DNA of 64,000 nucleotides from Methanarcanum sp963640855. Its GTDB lineage: Archaea; Thermoplasmatota; Thermoplasmata; Methanomassiliicoccales; Methanomethylophilaceae. Below, in pieces: positions 16,695 through 25,248 of the stretch. The notes beneath the pieces are model-generated. The model was not told the DNA's origin and did not search any database. It saw nothing but the letters and a program-made list of their open reading frames with translations. Position 1 is the first letter of the stretch. Every line of letters begins with the position of its first letter. The translations under genes were made by a program, and so were the position numbers. The stretch covers positions 62,001-126,000 of the forward strand of contig CAVIAJ010000001.1 of NCBI GenBank assembly GCA_963640855.1. The letters run 5' to 3'.

Positions 16695-17672
16695 ATGGAT
16701 GAAGGTTACCGCAATCTCCTGATCAAACAGCAATACAGGCTGTACAACGACCATGCCGCAGTCAAACTTTGTCATTGGATGAAAGAATCTATGGTGAGGC
16801 AGAGGTCATGCTACAAACATGATTTTTACGGTATCGACAGCCACAGATGTCTTCAGATGACGCCTGCAATAAACGAATGTTCACACATGTGCCAGTTCTG
16901 CTGGAGAGTGCAGGAGAAGGATTTCGAAGTAAAGGATTGGGCCGAGCCCAAGGATATGCTTGACAACCTTATCGCACAGCAGAGGCTGCTTATTTCCGGT
17001 TTTAACGGCGATTCAAGAGTCTCCAAACAGATGTTCAAAGAAGCAAACGAACCCAATCAGGTTGCGATTTCTCTTGCCGGCGAACCGATTACATATCCGT
17101 ATCTTTCCGATTTCATCAAAGAATGTCACAGACGTAAAATGACTACGTTCCTTGTTACAAACGGCACCTATCCCGAAAGGCTCGCGGAATTGGACGAACT
17201 TCCGATGCAATTGTACATCACGGTTGCCGCACCGAACGAGGAAATTTACAGAAAAGTCTGCAGACCGAAGATCAAAGACGGATGGGAGAGACTGATGAAG
17301 ACGTTGGAACTTCTCCCGTCGTTGGATACGAGAACGGTCATAAGACACACACTCGTCAAGGATCTCAACATGGGTTGGGTTGAAGAGTACGCAAAATTGG
17401 ATAAAATTGCAGATCCCGATCTTATCGAACCGAAAGGATACGTATTCGTAGGCGGTTCGAGAACGAGACTCTCGATGAACAATATGCCTTCATTCGATGA
17501 AATCAGAGAATTTTCATCACAGCTCGGAAGTCTTGTCGGTAAAGAAATAATCAAAGAAAAAGCCGACAGCCGCGTAGTTCTCCTCGGTACTCCGGGAATG
17601 GAGACCGATGTCAGAAAACTGCACGGCTGGGATTCTCACCGGATTAAGAAAAGTACGATCAGAACGACATGA
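16695..17672 (+). CDS. taw1: tRNA 4-demethylwyosine synthase (Taw1/TYW1)
   Basis: A 325-residue radical SAM enzyme that builds the tricyclic base of wybutosine-type nucleosides on m1G37 of tRNA-Phe, using pyruvate. The radical SAM cluster motif is CSHMCQFC (Cys62, Cys66, Cys69), and the second iron-sulfur cluster is matched by Cys26, Cys39 and Cys52 spaced by twelve residues, as known for archaeal Taw1. It lies nine bases after rfcL in one operon. Its last 37 bases overlap the end of the convergent DUF1294 gene. Confidence 0.95.
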   Translation: MDEGYRNLLIKQQYRLYNDHAAVKLCHWMKESMVRQRSCYKHDFYGIDSHRCLQMTPAINECSHMCQFCWRVQEKDFEVKDWAEPKDMLDNLIAQQRLLISGFNGDSRVSKQMFKEANEPNQVAISLAGEPITYPYLSDFIKECHRRKMTTFLVTNGTYPERLAELDELPMQLYITVAAPNEEIYRKVCRPKIKDGWERLMKTLELLPSLDTRTVIRHTLVKDLNMGWVEEYAKLDKIADPDLIEPKGYVFVGGSRTRLSMNNMPSFDEIREFSSQLGSLVGKEIIKEKADSRVVLLGTPGMETDVRKLHGWDSHRIKKSTIRTT

Positions 17673-17905
17673 ATCGCAAGGAAGATGTAGTTCAGTTTGA
17701 ACTTGATCTTCTGGGTTTTGTGGTGTGCCACATGCATTCCCGCAACCGCACCGAACGGTCCGAGAAGTCCGATTGCAATCAATGCATTTTCGGTTGTTCT
17801 CCATTCTCCGTTGACGGCTTTACGTTTGTCTGCGAGGTACATTGAAAATGCGATTATGTTCAGGATGATGTAGAGTATAATCTGTATTATTCCGAGTGTG
17901 CTCAT
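17636..17905 (-). CDS. DUF1294 membrane protein
   Basis: An 89-residue protein with three to four helices. It has the family pattern: an N-terminal helix, AFSMYLADKRKAVNGEWRT, the GLLGPFGAVAGMHVAHHKT segment, and a final helix. Function unknown. It follows the flavodoxin gene by four bases on the same strand and overlaps the end of taw1 on the opposite strand. Confidence 0.82.
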   Translation of the reverse strand: MSTLGIIQIILYIILNIIAFSMYLADKRKAVNGEWRTTENALIAIGLLGPFGAVAGMHVAHHKTQKIKFKLNYIFLAIHVVLIVLFLIR

Positions 17906-17909
17906 ATTA

Positions 17910-18290
17910 TCACAATGTTTCGACGTATTCAGAGAGTTTCTTCTTCTTGCCTGAAAGCTGATCTTTCACACCGTCGAAGAAGATGACATCTGCGATACCG
18001 GTCGATTCCGAAATCTTTGCCAACTGTTTTGCGCCTTTTTCGTCACCGAACATGCAGCAGACGAAGAGACTTGCGTTTTTCAGCTGATCTTTGTTTGATT
18101 CGATGAAAATTCTCATTTTTTTGGAGACTTTTCCTGCGTAGACTCCAGAACCGAGAATTATTCTGTCGTATTTTGACGGATCCGTAGTATCGGAAAGCTG
18201 TATCGCTTCCGCACCGATCTTCGATGCGATATATTCGGCGACCTGTCTGGTGGAGCCGAGTTTGGTTGTGTAGATTACCGCCGTAGCCAT
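17910..18290 (-). CDS. Flavodoxin-domain protein
   Basis: A 126-residue short-chain flavodoxin. The FMN phosphate loop is YTTKLGSTRQVAEYI at residues 7-21, followed by the DRIILGSGVYAGKV strand and loop and a VCCMFGDEKGAK segment typical of the HemG/flavodoxin 5 group. It would carry electrons between redox enzymes. The ATG at 18290 gives the usual start; a longer in-frame reading to 18341 has no family match. It is cotranscribed with the DUF1294 gene. Confidence 0.83.
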   Translation of the reverse strand: MATAVIYTTKLGSTRQVAEYIASKIGAEAIQLSDTTDPSKYDRIILGSGVYAGKVSKKMRIFIESNKDQLKNASLFVCCMFGDEKGAKQLAKISESTGIADVIFFDGVKDQLSGKKKKLSEYVETL

Positions 18291-18449
18291 AAAGCGATGA
18301 GTGCACACATATGATAAATAACTTAACGGCGGAAATATCATGTGCCATATGCAGATATTCCCGTATTTTCGATGGATATGTTCCGTCGGAGAAAATCCGC
18401 CCGGTCAATATTTTTATTAATGTTCCGGTATGGCCGTCGCGATTCAATT

Positions 18450-19013
18450 ATGACGACCAGGATCGGATACATGGGAATTCCTTTTTCCAACAGCGAAGAG
18501 ATGGCATTGACATTCTCAAAAAAATTCGATCTCAGGGATATCGAATTGGTTCCTCTGATGACTGCAAGGAATGTTCTCGATGCCCTTCTGTCAAGGGATA
18601 TCGAATACGGTGTATTTGTGGTTGAAAATAAGTTTGCCGGAATCGTTATCGAAACGAAGGAAGTTATGGAATGCGTCAGAGGTCTGAAGGAATTGGATGA
18701 AATGTGGTCTCCGATTCATCACTGTGTGTTCAAAAAGAATAAGGATGATACGGTGAACAGATTGGTGTCGCACATACAGGCTTTACAGCAGTCCAAAGGC
18801 AATCTCGCAAAATACTATCCCGGTGCGGAACTTGCTGAATGCGAGGATACTGCTTACGCTGCGGAAATGCTCTCAAAGGGTGAACTGCCCGAAGGAAGTG
18901 CCGCCGTCTGCAGACGTGATGCGGGCGAGCATTACGGCTTATACCTTGACAGAGAAAACGTCGAAGACAGCAGTGAAAATATGACGAGATTTTCACTCGT
19001 CAGAATGGAATGA
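18450..19013 (+). CDS. pheA: Prephenate dehydratase, catalytic domain only
   Basis: A 187-residue, divergent prephenate dehydratase, which would convert prephenate to phenylpyruvate for phenylalanine. The start RIGYMG, the YGVFVVENKFAGIV segment (equivalent to the usual ENS..G region), PIHHCVF and the C-terminal AGEHYGLY...NMTRFSLV support it; the TRF triad contains the catalytic threonine of the family. The ACT domain that normally gives Phe feedback is missing. The ATG at 18450 is chosen because residues upstream match nothing. It faces aroC and overlaps its end by 21 bases. Confidence 0.75.
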   Translation: MTTRIGYMGIPFSNSEEMALTFSKKFDLRDIELVPLMTARNVLDALLSRDIEYGVFVVENKFAGIVIETKEVMECVRGLKELDEMWSPIHHCVFKKNKDDTVNRLVSHIQALQQSKGNLAKYYPGAELAECEDTAYAAEMLSKGELPEGSAAVCRRDAGEHYGLYLDRENVEDSSENMTRFSLVRME

Positions 19014-20063
19014 CAGGTCCTGATCCATTAATGCGATTGCAGTCATTGCTTCTACAACCGCTACTGCACGCGGTACGATGCAGGGATCGTGTCTTCCGTT
19101 GATTGAGATTGTATCGTCTTTCATCTTTTCGAGATTGACTGTGTGCTGTTCTTTGGAGATTGACGGCGTGGGTTTGAATGCAACATTGAACGTCAGCGGC
19201 ATTCCGTCGCTCATTCCTCCGCATACACCGCCCATATTGTTCGTAGATGCCGAGATTTTACCGTCTTTCATACAATACTGATCGTTACTTTCGGATCCTC
19301 TCATTTCCGCAATTGAGAATCCTCTGCCGAATTCCACTCCTTTTACCGCAGGGATGGAGAACATCATTTTCGCTACGGTAACATCCAATGCATCGAACCA
19401 TATGCCTCCGAATCCGATCGGAAGTCCTTTTACCATACATCCTACGACGCCGCCGACACTGTCTCCGTCTTCGGATGCAGATAAGATACAATCTGTCATT
19501 TTTTTATCATAATTTTCGGATACTGCACGTGTTTTGAATGCTCTCGATCCGAAGATTTCATCGAAAGTGTGTTCTTCTCCGTCTTTGATGCAGGAAATCT
19601 GTTTGGTGTATGCGGCAATTTCAATTCCTTTGGTTTTGAGATACTGTGAAGCAACCGCACCTGCGGCTACCAAAGGAGCGGTCATTCTTCCGGAAAACTG
19701 AGCTCCGCCGGATACGTCGAATTCTCTGAATTTTATCAATGCAGGTAAATCGGCATGTCCAGGCCTCGGAGTTATGTTGAATCCCGAGTATGATGAAGAT
19801 TTTTTGTTGCCGTTCTTTATCGTGAGCATAACGGAGTGTGAAGATACAACGCCGTCGGTCACTCCCGAGTTGAAGATTACTTCATCCTTTTCTTTTCTCG
19901 GAGTGCCTATTCCTTCGGACGGTTTTCTTAGTTCCATTGATTTTGCAATGTTTTCGGAATCGATGCGCATGCCCATAGGAAGACCTTCTATGATGCAACC
20001 GATGCAGTCCGCATGACTTCTGCCGAAGAGGCTTATCTTTAATCTGTTACCCACAGTGTACAT
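18993..20063 (-). CDS. aroC: Chorismate synthase
   Basis: A 356-residue FMN-dependent enzyme that makes chorismate from EPSP by trans-1,4 elimination. The two histidines used by the family are present, in FGRSHADCIG near the start and RPGHADLPALIKF, as are GSESNDQY, the NNMGGVCGGMSDG loop, FKPTPSI and GRHDPC. The first signature normally reads GESHG, so Arg for Glu and Ala for Gly are unusual. Last gene of the aromatic operon, one base after aroA. It overlaps the end of pheA on the other strand. Confidence 0.93.
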   Translation of the reverse strand: MYTVGNRLKISLFGRSHADCIGCIIEGLPMGMRIDSENIAKSMELRKPSEGIGTPRKEKDEVIFNSGVTDGVVSSHSVMLTIKNGNKKSSSYSGFNITPRPGHADLPALIKFREFDVSGGAQFSGRMTAPLVAAGAVASQYLKTKGIEIAAYTKQISCIKDGEEHTFDEIFGSRAFKTRAVSENYDKKMTDCILSASEDGDSVGGVVGCMVKGLPIGFGGIWFDALDVTVAKMMFSIPAVKGVEFGRGFSIAEMRGSESNDQYCMKDGKISASTNNMGGVCGGMSDGMPLTFNVAFKPTPSISKEQHTVNLEKMKDDTISINGRHDPCIVPRAVAVVEAMTAIALMDQDLSFHSDE

Positions 20064-20064
20064 T

Positions 20065-21318
20065 TCAGCACCTTATTCCCAAAGAACGCATCTGTTCCGT
20101 GAAATCGGGATAAGATACGTTCCAACAGCCGTCGTCTTCCATTGAAACAGGGTTATCTGACACCAACGATGCAACCGATGCTGCCATCATCAGTCTGTGA
20201 TCTCCTCTGTGATCGATTCTTCCGCCTCTGAGACGTTTCACACCGTTTATTACACAGCCGTCATCCGTTCCGCGGATGTCCGCACCCAATGTACCGAGCA
20301 TGGTTTCCACGGAATTTATACGGTCGCTTTCTTTGAAACGTAACTGAGGTGCTCCGTACAGTCTGCTTGTGCCGTCTGCGGTACTGAGAAGTACGGCAGC
20401 AATCGGGAAAAGATCGGGAACATCCGAGATGTCGATATCGCACGCTTTCGGACGGCCGTTGCGTGAACATGTTATTACATCTCCGTCGATTCCGACGGTA
20501 CACCCTGTCATTTTCAGGATTTCAACGATTTTCTTATCGCCCTGAGGATCATTCATATCCAATCCCTTAACGGATACTTTTCCCGACAGTCCTCCCGCAA
20601 CAAGCGGGAAGGCGGCGGATGAGAAATCCGTAGGCACGGTGAAGTCGCACGGTATGTACGGCTGAGGTTCGATATGATATCCGGAATCTGTTTTTATGAC
20701 ATCGATTCCGAATTTTTTCATCATAGATATTGTGATATCGATGTACGGCTGAGAAACAGTCTTTCCTTTCAGAATAATGTCTGTTGATTTTCCGATCAGA
20801 GGAGACATCATCAGCATAGATGAAACGAACTGCGAGGAAATACTTCCGTCGATTTCGATTCTTCCGCCTTTTACGGGTCCCGTGATACTTATCGGAGCTT
20901 TGCCGTTATTAGATTCACATTTTACACCGCAGTCCTCCAAAGCATCGAGGAGCGGCCCCATCGGTCTTTTGCGGATGGATTCGTCACCTGTTATTGTTAC
21001 GGTTGAATCGAAAAGAGCCGAAATACCGGTCATAAGTCTCATCGTTGTACCTGAATTCAGGACATCTATCGTTCTGTCCGGTGCGTGTATTCCGTCGGTT
21101 TTAACGGTAATCTGTTTTTCAGTCCAATCAACTGTCGCACCCATCGATCTTACCGCATTTGCAGTGGCTTTTGTATCGAAAGAATCCAACGGATTGCGGA
21201 TAACACACTTTCCGCCGGAAAGTGCGGCCATAACTATCGCTCTGTGTGTGTAGCTTTTGGATGCAGGAGGAGATACGGTTCCGTTTGCTTCTCCGCCTGA
21301 GAATGTGATATTCATCAT
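20065..21318 (-). CDS. aroA: 3-phosphoshikimate 1-carboxyvinyltransferase (EPSP synthase)
   Basis: A 417-residue enzyme that joins shikimate-3-phosphate with PEP. It shows PPASKSYTHRAIVMAAL at the N-terminus, NSGTTMRL in the first third, RKRPMGPLLDALEDCG, the RFKESDRI loop and a closing DHRGDHRLMMA segment, all in order. The ATG overlaps the stop of aroK as ATGA, so the two are translated together. Length is normal. Confidence 0.96.
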   Translation of the reverse strand: MMNITFSGGEANGTVSPPASKSYTHRAIVMAALSGGKCVIRNPLDSFDTKATANAVRSMGATVDWTEKQITVKTDGIHAPDRTIDVLNSGTTMRLMTGISALFDSTVTITGDESIRKRPMGPLLDALEDCGVKCESNNGKAPISITGPVKGGRIEIDGSISSQFVSSMLMMSPLIGKSTDIILKGKTVSQPYIDITISMMKKFGIDVIKTDSGYHIEPQPYIPCDFTVPTDFSSAAFPLVAGGLSGKVSVKGLDMNDPQGDKKIVEILKMTGCTVGIDGDVITCSRNGRPKACDIDISDVPDLFPIAAVLLSTADGTSRLYGAPQLRFKESDRINSVETMLGTLGADIRGTDDGCVINGVKRLRGGRIDHRGDHRLMMAASVASLVSDNPVSMEDDGCWNVSYPDFTEQMRSLGIRC

Positions 21319-22130
21319 CTCGTCTCCGTGATTATGTAATTCTGAGAGATTGTTTCCGCAATCTTCTTTCCTCTGCCTTTTTCCGTAATGACGGTGACAG
21401 AAGGTCCCGTGCCCGATATTCCCGCGGCCAAAGCACCGGATTCCAATGCTCTGTCGATGATGTCCGGTTTATCTCCTATGATATTTCCGACATATCTTCC
21501 GTTCTCTGTGAGTATGTTCAGGTAACTGTCTTTGATTTCGGGTACCATTGCTTTGTAAATTTCGGACAATTCTGCGTATTTTTCTCTGGGAACTTTACTC
21601 TTGGGTATTGTTCTGTCGGGTACGCAGATTATTACATCGTATTTCGGGATGTCATATCTGCCGATAAGTTCGTCGGTTCTGTTATCGGTAACAACCAACC
21701 CGTCCAATGCACATCCGCATGCATCGTCGAAAGATCCAGTAATGGTGACCTTACACTCTCTGGCACATCTTACGCCGAGTCTGATGAGTTCGACAGGATC
21801 CATCTTTTCTCCGAATGCATCGAGAACCGCATTGATTGTTGCGTTGCAGACGGAACTCGAACTTTTCAGCCCTACGGACGGAGGGATTTCGGTTTTTACG
21901 GTTATACTGTAGTCGAGAGGTTCCTGTCCGATCTGTTTCAGTGTATCTCTGACACACGTTTTCACAAGATCCGGGCTCATGTTAGGTCTGTCAACCAATG
22001 TGATTTCCGTTTCATCCGAATCCGAAAAGGTTACTTCTGTAGTAAGTCCGACTCCGATAGTGGAACCTATTCCGCACGGGATTGCGTTAAGAACCGATAC
22101 GGCACCGTGTGATATTCCGCGTCCTTTCAT
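21315..22130 (-). CDS. aroK: Shikimate kinase, archaeal GHMP type
   Basis: A 271-residue GHMP-superfamily kinase, the archaeal replacement for bacterial AroK, phosphorylating shikimate. The ATP-binding motif is PPSVGLKSSSSVCNA (83-97), with the N-terminal SHGAVSVLNAIPCGIGSTIG and the C-terminal GISGTGPSVTVI glycine loop. It overlaps aroDE upstream and aroA downstream by four bases each (ATGA), placing it in the order of the pathway. Confidence 0.95.
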   Translation of the reverse strand: MKGRGISHGAVSVLNAIPCGIGSTIGVGLTTEVTFSDSDETEITLVDRPNMSPDLVKTCVRDTLKQIGQEPLDYSITVKTEIPPSVGLKSSSSVCNATINAVLDAFGEKMDPVELIRLGVRCARECKVTITGSFDDACGCALDGLVVTDNRTDELIGRYDIPKYDVIICVPDRTIPKSKVPREKYAELSEIYKAMVPEIKDSYLNILTENGRYVGNIIGDKPDIIDRALESGALAAGISGTGPSVTVITEKGRGKKIAETISQNYIITETR

Positions 22131-23404
22131 TCGATTGCCCCCCTCATTACATCGTAATCGGGTTCTTTCCCGAACCAGAGACGGAAGGATTCCGCACCCT
22201 GTCCGATTAACATTTCTCTGCCGTCGATCAATCTGCAGTTGTTTTCTTTCGCTTTTACGGTTAACGGCGTATCGCGGCCGTAGACCATGTCGAATACAAT
22301 CTGTTTCGGATGTAAATCTCCGATGTCCGAAGGGTAAGTTCCTTCTCTGAGACCGATTGGAGTGCAGTTAACAATTACATCGAATGTTTTTGCACTTCCT
22401 CTGTGTTTTTCACAGCCGAAGTCACTGCATATTCCATTGACATGGGATTCGGTTCTTCCCGAGATCGATACATTGCATCCCGAGTTGACGAATGTGTATG
22501 CTGCGGCACGTGCGGCGCCTCCCGTACCCATAATCAGTACATTCTTTCCTTTGAGTACGATGTCCGAAAATGCATAGGATATTCCGACGTGATCCGTGTT
22601 GTCTCCGATGAGTTTTCCGTTATCGTTGATTACTGTGTTGACGGCACCGATATGTTTCGCTGTATCGGATAATGAATCCGTCTGTCCGATGACGTCCTGT
22701 TTGTACGGTATGGTGACGTTCAGTCCGCGGATTTTGTAATCAATCATGACATCTCCGAGATGTTCGATATCGGGCGATTCGAATGTCAGGTAGATTCCGT
22801 TCATATTCATTGCTTTGAATGCGGCATTATGCATTGCGGGCGATTTTGAATGCGAAAGCGGATATCCCGCAATTCCAGTTATGACACAGTCATCACCCAA
22901 TTTCTCCAACTCATCCGCACTTAACTGACCTGGTGCGGTGGGTGTGCCGACGTAACCGAATGTAAACTCGTTGCCTAACAGCGACTGTCTGATACGCGTG
23001 ATTTTTCCGATTTCGCCCATTCCGAGGATTACATGTTTTCTCTTCAGATTCTTCGATGCATCCATTATCGAATGAAGATCCGTGAAAGACGATGTCATGA
23101 ATGCGCCTTTGGAAATTTCCTGATCTCCTTCGGACAGCATTGATACCGTCTCATCGGAATTCGGAGTTCTTTCGAAATCATGGATTGATCTGATCTTCCT
23201 GAACGGAATCGGAATATTATTGCTACCTACATCGACGAGTCCTCCGAACCCTTCGGGTATAATGTTCACATCCTTTCCGCAGAGTGTCAGTATAATGTTT
23301 TCACCCGTATCGGGAACGGTGTCGAAAACATCCGTGCGGATTTCATGCATTTCCGATTCAGTCCTTAAAGGAACGGCGGAACCGTATGCGGCACAGATTC
23401 TCAT
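22127..23404 (-). CDS. aroDE: Bifunctional 3-dehydroquinate dehydratase / shikimate dehydrogenase
   Basis: A 425-residue fusion. Residues 1 to about 165 are a type I dehydroquinate dehydratase that is unusually short (the family is about 220-250) but keeps EIRTDVFD, His75 in IHDFERTP, the Schiff-base lysine Lys99 in QEISKGAFM, and TAPGQLS. From about residue 175 it is a shikimate dehydrogenase with SHSKSPAMHNAAF, NVTIPYKQD, GAVNT, GDNTDHVG and the NADP loop GTGGAARAAA. Its ATG follows the aroB' amber stop with no spacer and in the same frame, so read-through would attach it to AroB'. Confidence 0.93.
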   Translation of the reverse strand: MRICAAYGSAVPLRTESEMHEIRTDVFDTVPDTGENIILTLCGKDVNIIPEGFGGLVDVGSNNIPIPFRKIRSIHDFERTPNSDETVSMLSEGDQEISKGAFMTSSFTDLHSIMDASKNLKRKHVILGMGEIGKITRIRQSLLGNEFTFGYVGTPTAPGQLSADELEKLGDDCVITGIAGYPLSHSKSPAMHNAAFKAMNMNGIYLTFESPDIEHLGDVMIDYKIRGLNVTIPYKQDVIGQTDSLSDTAKHIGAVNTVINDNGKLIGDNTDHVGISYAFSDIVLKGKNVLIMGTGGAARAAAYTFVNSGCNVSISGRTESHVNGICSDFGCEKHRGSAKTFDVIVNCTPIGLREGTYPSDIGDLHPKQIVFDMVYGRDTPLTVKAKENNCRLIDGREMLIGQGAESFRLWFGKEPDYDVMRGAIE

Positions 23405-24418
23405 CTACTTCTCCGAGATGGATTCTTCGACGGGCATTCCGAAGTGTCTTCCGCCCGTTTCGATCTTTGCAAGGATTTTATCTCCGGCTTTGATCTTCGT
23501 AACGGATTCGGAACCGTCCTTCTTCACGAGTTTGATAGTCTCCGCATTTTGGAGCATTACCGTGTATTCTCTCAATCCGTCTGTTGCGGTGACCATAAGT
23601 AGCGGTCTTTTTTCGACCTTGCATCTTCCGATTGATGCCACTCTTGTCTCTCCTTTTCCGTCACAGAGCAACACACTGTCTCCGCTCCTGAGTTCTGAAA
23701 GGTATCTCGTACCTTTTCCGGGTACTTCGATGTATGAGTGCACAGCGCCCGCATTCACTCTGAAAGGTCTGCTTGCGACGTAACCGTTGTCTTCGCTTTC
23801 CGACTGTACGAGAAACAGACAGTTGGAGTATGAGCCAATGAGCATACCTTCTCCGGGAGACATCATACTGCATGTGTCGATACATACTCTGTCGCCCATT
23901 TCAACGGGAGTGACCGAAACAACGGTAACTTCCGAAAGATTCTCTTCGGGACTTGCGGTGAGCGTATCGTTGAATTTTGAGAGTTCCATGGGATTGTCAA
24001 TATCTATGACAATACCGTCGACACCTTTCTCCATAGTTGTCAGGTAGAGTTTGGCGTCATGACCGTCTTTTGCGGTTGCGTATACTTCCGTTCCGCTTCC
24101 GCCGAACTTTGCGATGAGATTCTCAAGAGGGATGACTGTCCAATCGGATGTTTCCGCAATGACCGCTTTTTTCTTTCCGGCCATGTTCATAGCTTCCGCC
24201 TGTGACTTCGGATCGTCGATATTCATTGAAATGATCGAATTATCTGTGAATTCGCCGTCTTTTGTGTAAAATGCATCCATTTTACCGAGATCCTCGAAGG
24301 ATTCATCCCCTTCTCTGAGGATGAATCTGCATATTCCCGCTTCGAGTCCGTTTGTGACGTATTCCTTTCTCTTTTCACGGTCATCGGACCTGTCGGCCCT
24401 GACAATCAGTTTCTTCAT
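23405..24418 (-). CDS. aroB': 3-dehydroquinate synthase II
   Basis: A 337-residue archaeal dehydroquinate synthase that acts oxidatively on 2-amino-3,7-dideoxy-hept-6-ulosonate with NAD, replacing bacterial AroB. Family features are the KKLIVRADRSDDREKRKEYV start, the ATAKDGHDAKLYLTTMEKGVDGIVID core, GDRVCIDTCSMMSPGEGMLIGS, and SRPFRVNAGAVHSYIEVPG with TRYLSEL. Start may be ATG 24418 or the GTG at 24427 that overlaps the upstream stop. It ends in TAG, directly abutting the aroDE ATG in frame, one of only three TAG stops seen in the window. Confidence 0.93.
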   Translation of the reverse strand: MKKLIVRADRSDDREKRKEYVTNGLEAGICRFILREGDESFEDLGKMDAFYTKDGEFTDNSIISMNIDDPKSQAEAMNMAGKKKAVIAETSDWTVIPLENLIAKFGGSGTEVYATAKDGHDAKLYLTTMEKGVDGIVIDIDNPMELSKFNDTLTASPEENLSEVTVVSVTPVEMGDRVCIDTCSMMSPGEGMLIGSYSNCLFLVQSESEDNGYVASRPFRVNAGAVHSYIEVPGKGTRYLSELRSGDSVLLCDGKGETRVASIGRCKVEKRPLLMVTATDGLREYTVMLQNAETIKLVKKDGSESVTKIKAGDKILAKIETGGRHFGMPVEESISEK

Positions 24419-24423
24419 TTCAA

Positions 24424-25215
24424 TCACTTAATGAATTTGGCTGCTTCTTCAACAGAGTAACCGTCCAATACGATACTCGAGATGGCTTTGGTTATTCCGT
24501 ATACGTTCTTGTTCTGGAAGACATTTCTCCCTATGGATACACCGTGACCTCCGGCTTCGACGGAATCGTGAACCATGTTCAGGATATCCATATCGGAATC
24601 CATCTTGGGTCCGCCTGCGATTACGACAGGTGCCAATGCACCTTTGCATACATACCTGAATGAATCGATATCTCCGGTGTAACTTACTTTTACGATATCG
24701 GCACCGAGTTCGGATGCCGCTCTTGCGCAGTGTGCCACGGCTTCGGGGTCGAAGGCATCTTTGATTTCGGGTCCGCGGGGATAGGCCATGATGATGAGGG
24801 GCATTCCCCAGTCGTTACACTGTTCCGAAATCTTTCCCGCTGTTTCAAGCATGGAGGGTTCGTCCTCCGAACCGAAGTTGATGTGTATGGAAACGGCGTC
24901 CGCACCGTATTTGATTGCTTCTTCGATTGTTGTAATCTGAACCTTGCTGTTTCTCGAAGGTCCGAGATCCGTAGAAGCGGAGAGGTGCATAATCAGTCCG
25001 ACATCTCTTCCGGATTTACGGTATGAGTATCTGATAAGTCCCTTGTGCATCAGTACGGCGGTCGCTCCGCCGTTCGATACATCGTCTACGGTCTGTTTCA
25101 TATCGATCAGTCCTTTCTGGGGACCGATTGATATTCCGTGATCCATAGGAACTATCACCGCGTTTCCGGTTTTCCTGTCGGTTATTCTTTCCATTCTGAT
25201 GCTTTTTCCATACAT
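24424..25215 (-). CDS. aroA': 2-amino-3,7-dideoxy-D-threo-hept-6-ulosonate synthase, copy 1
   Basis: A 263-residue class I aldolase-like TIM barrel (DhnA family) that condenses 6-deoxy-5-ketofructose-1-phosphate with aspartate semialdehyde in the archaeal entry to the aromatic pathway. PMDHGIS near residue 25, KVSYTGD and VIAGGPKMDSD carry the residues expected for Schiff base and general acid/base chemistry, and GVSIGRNVFQ binds phosphate. The end overlaps or abuts aroB'. A close paralogue lies two genes upstream, and which one is the true ADH synthase cannot be told. Confidence 0.9.
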   Translation of the reverse strand: MYGKSIRMERITDRKTGNAVIVPMDHGISIGPQKGLIDMKQTVDDVSNGGATAVLMHKGLIRYSYRKSGRDVGLIMHLSASTDLGPSRNSKVQITTIEEAIKYGADAVSIHINFGSEDEPSMLETAGKISEQCNDWGMPLIIMAYPRGPEIKDAFDPEAVAHCARAASELGADIVKVSYTGDIDSFRYVCKGALAPVVIAGGPKMDSDMDILNMVHDSVEAGGHGVSIGRNVFQNKNVYGITKAISSIVLDGYSVEEAAKFIK

Positions 25216-25248
25216 CTGAGATGCCTCGTTTTTCTTGATTTAGTGGCC

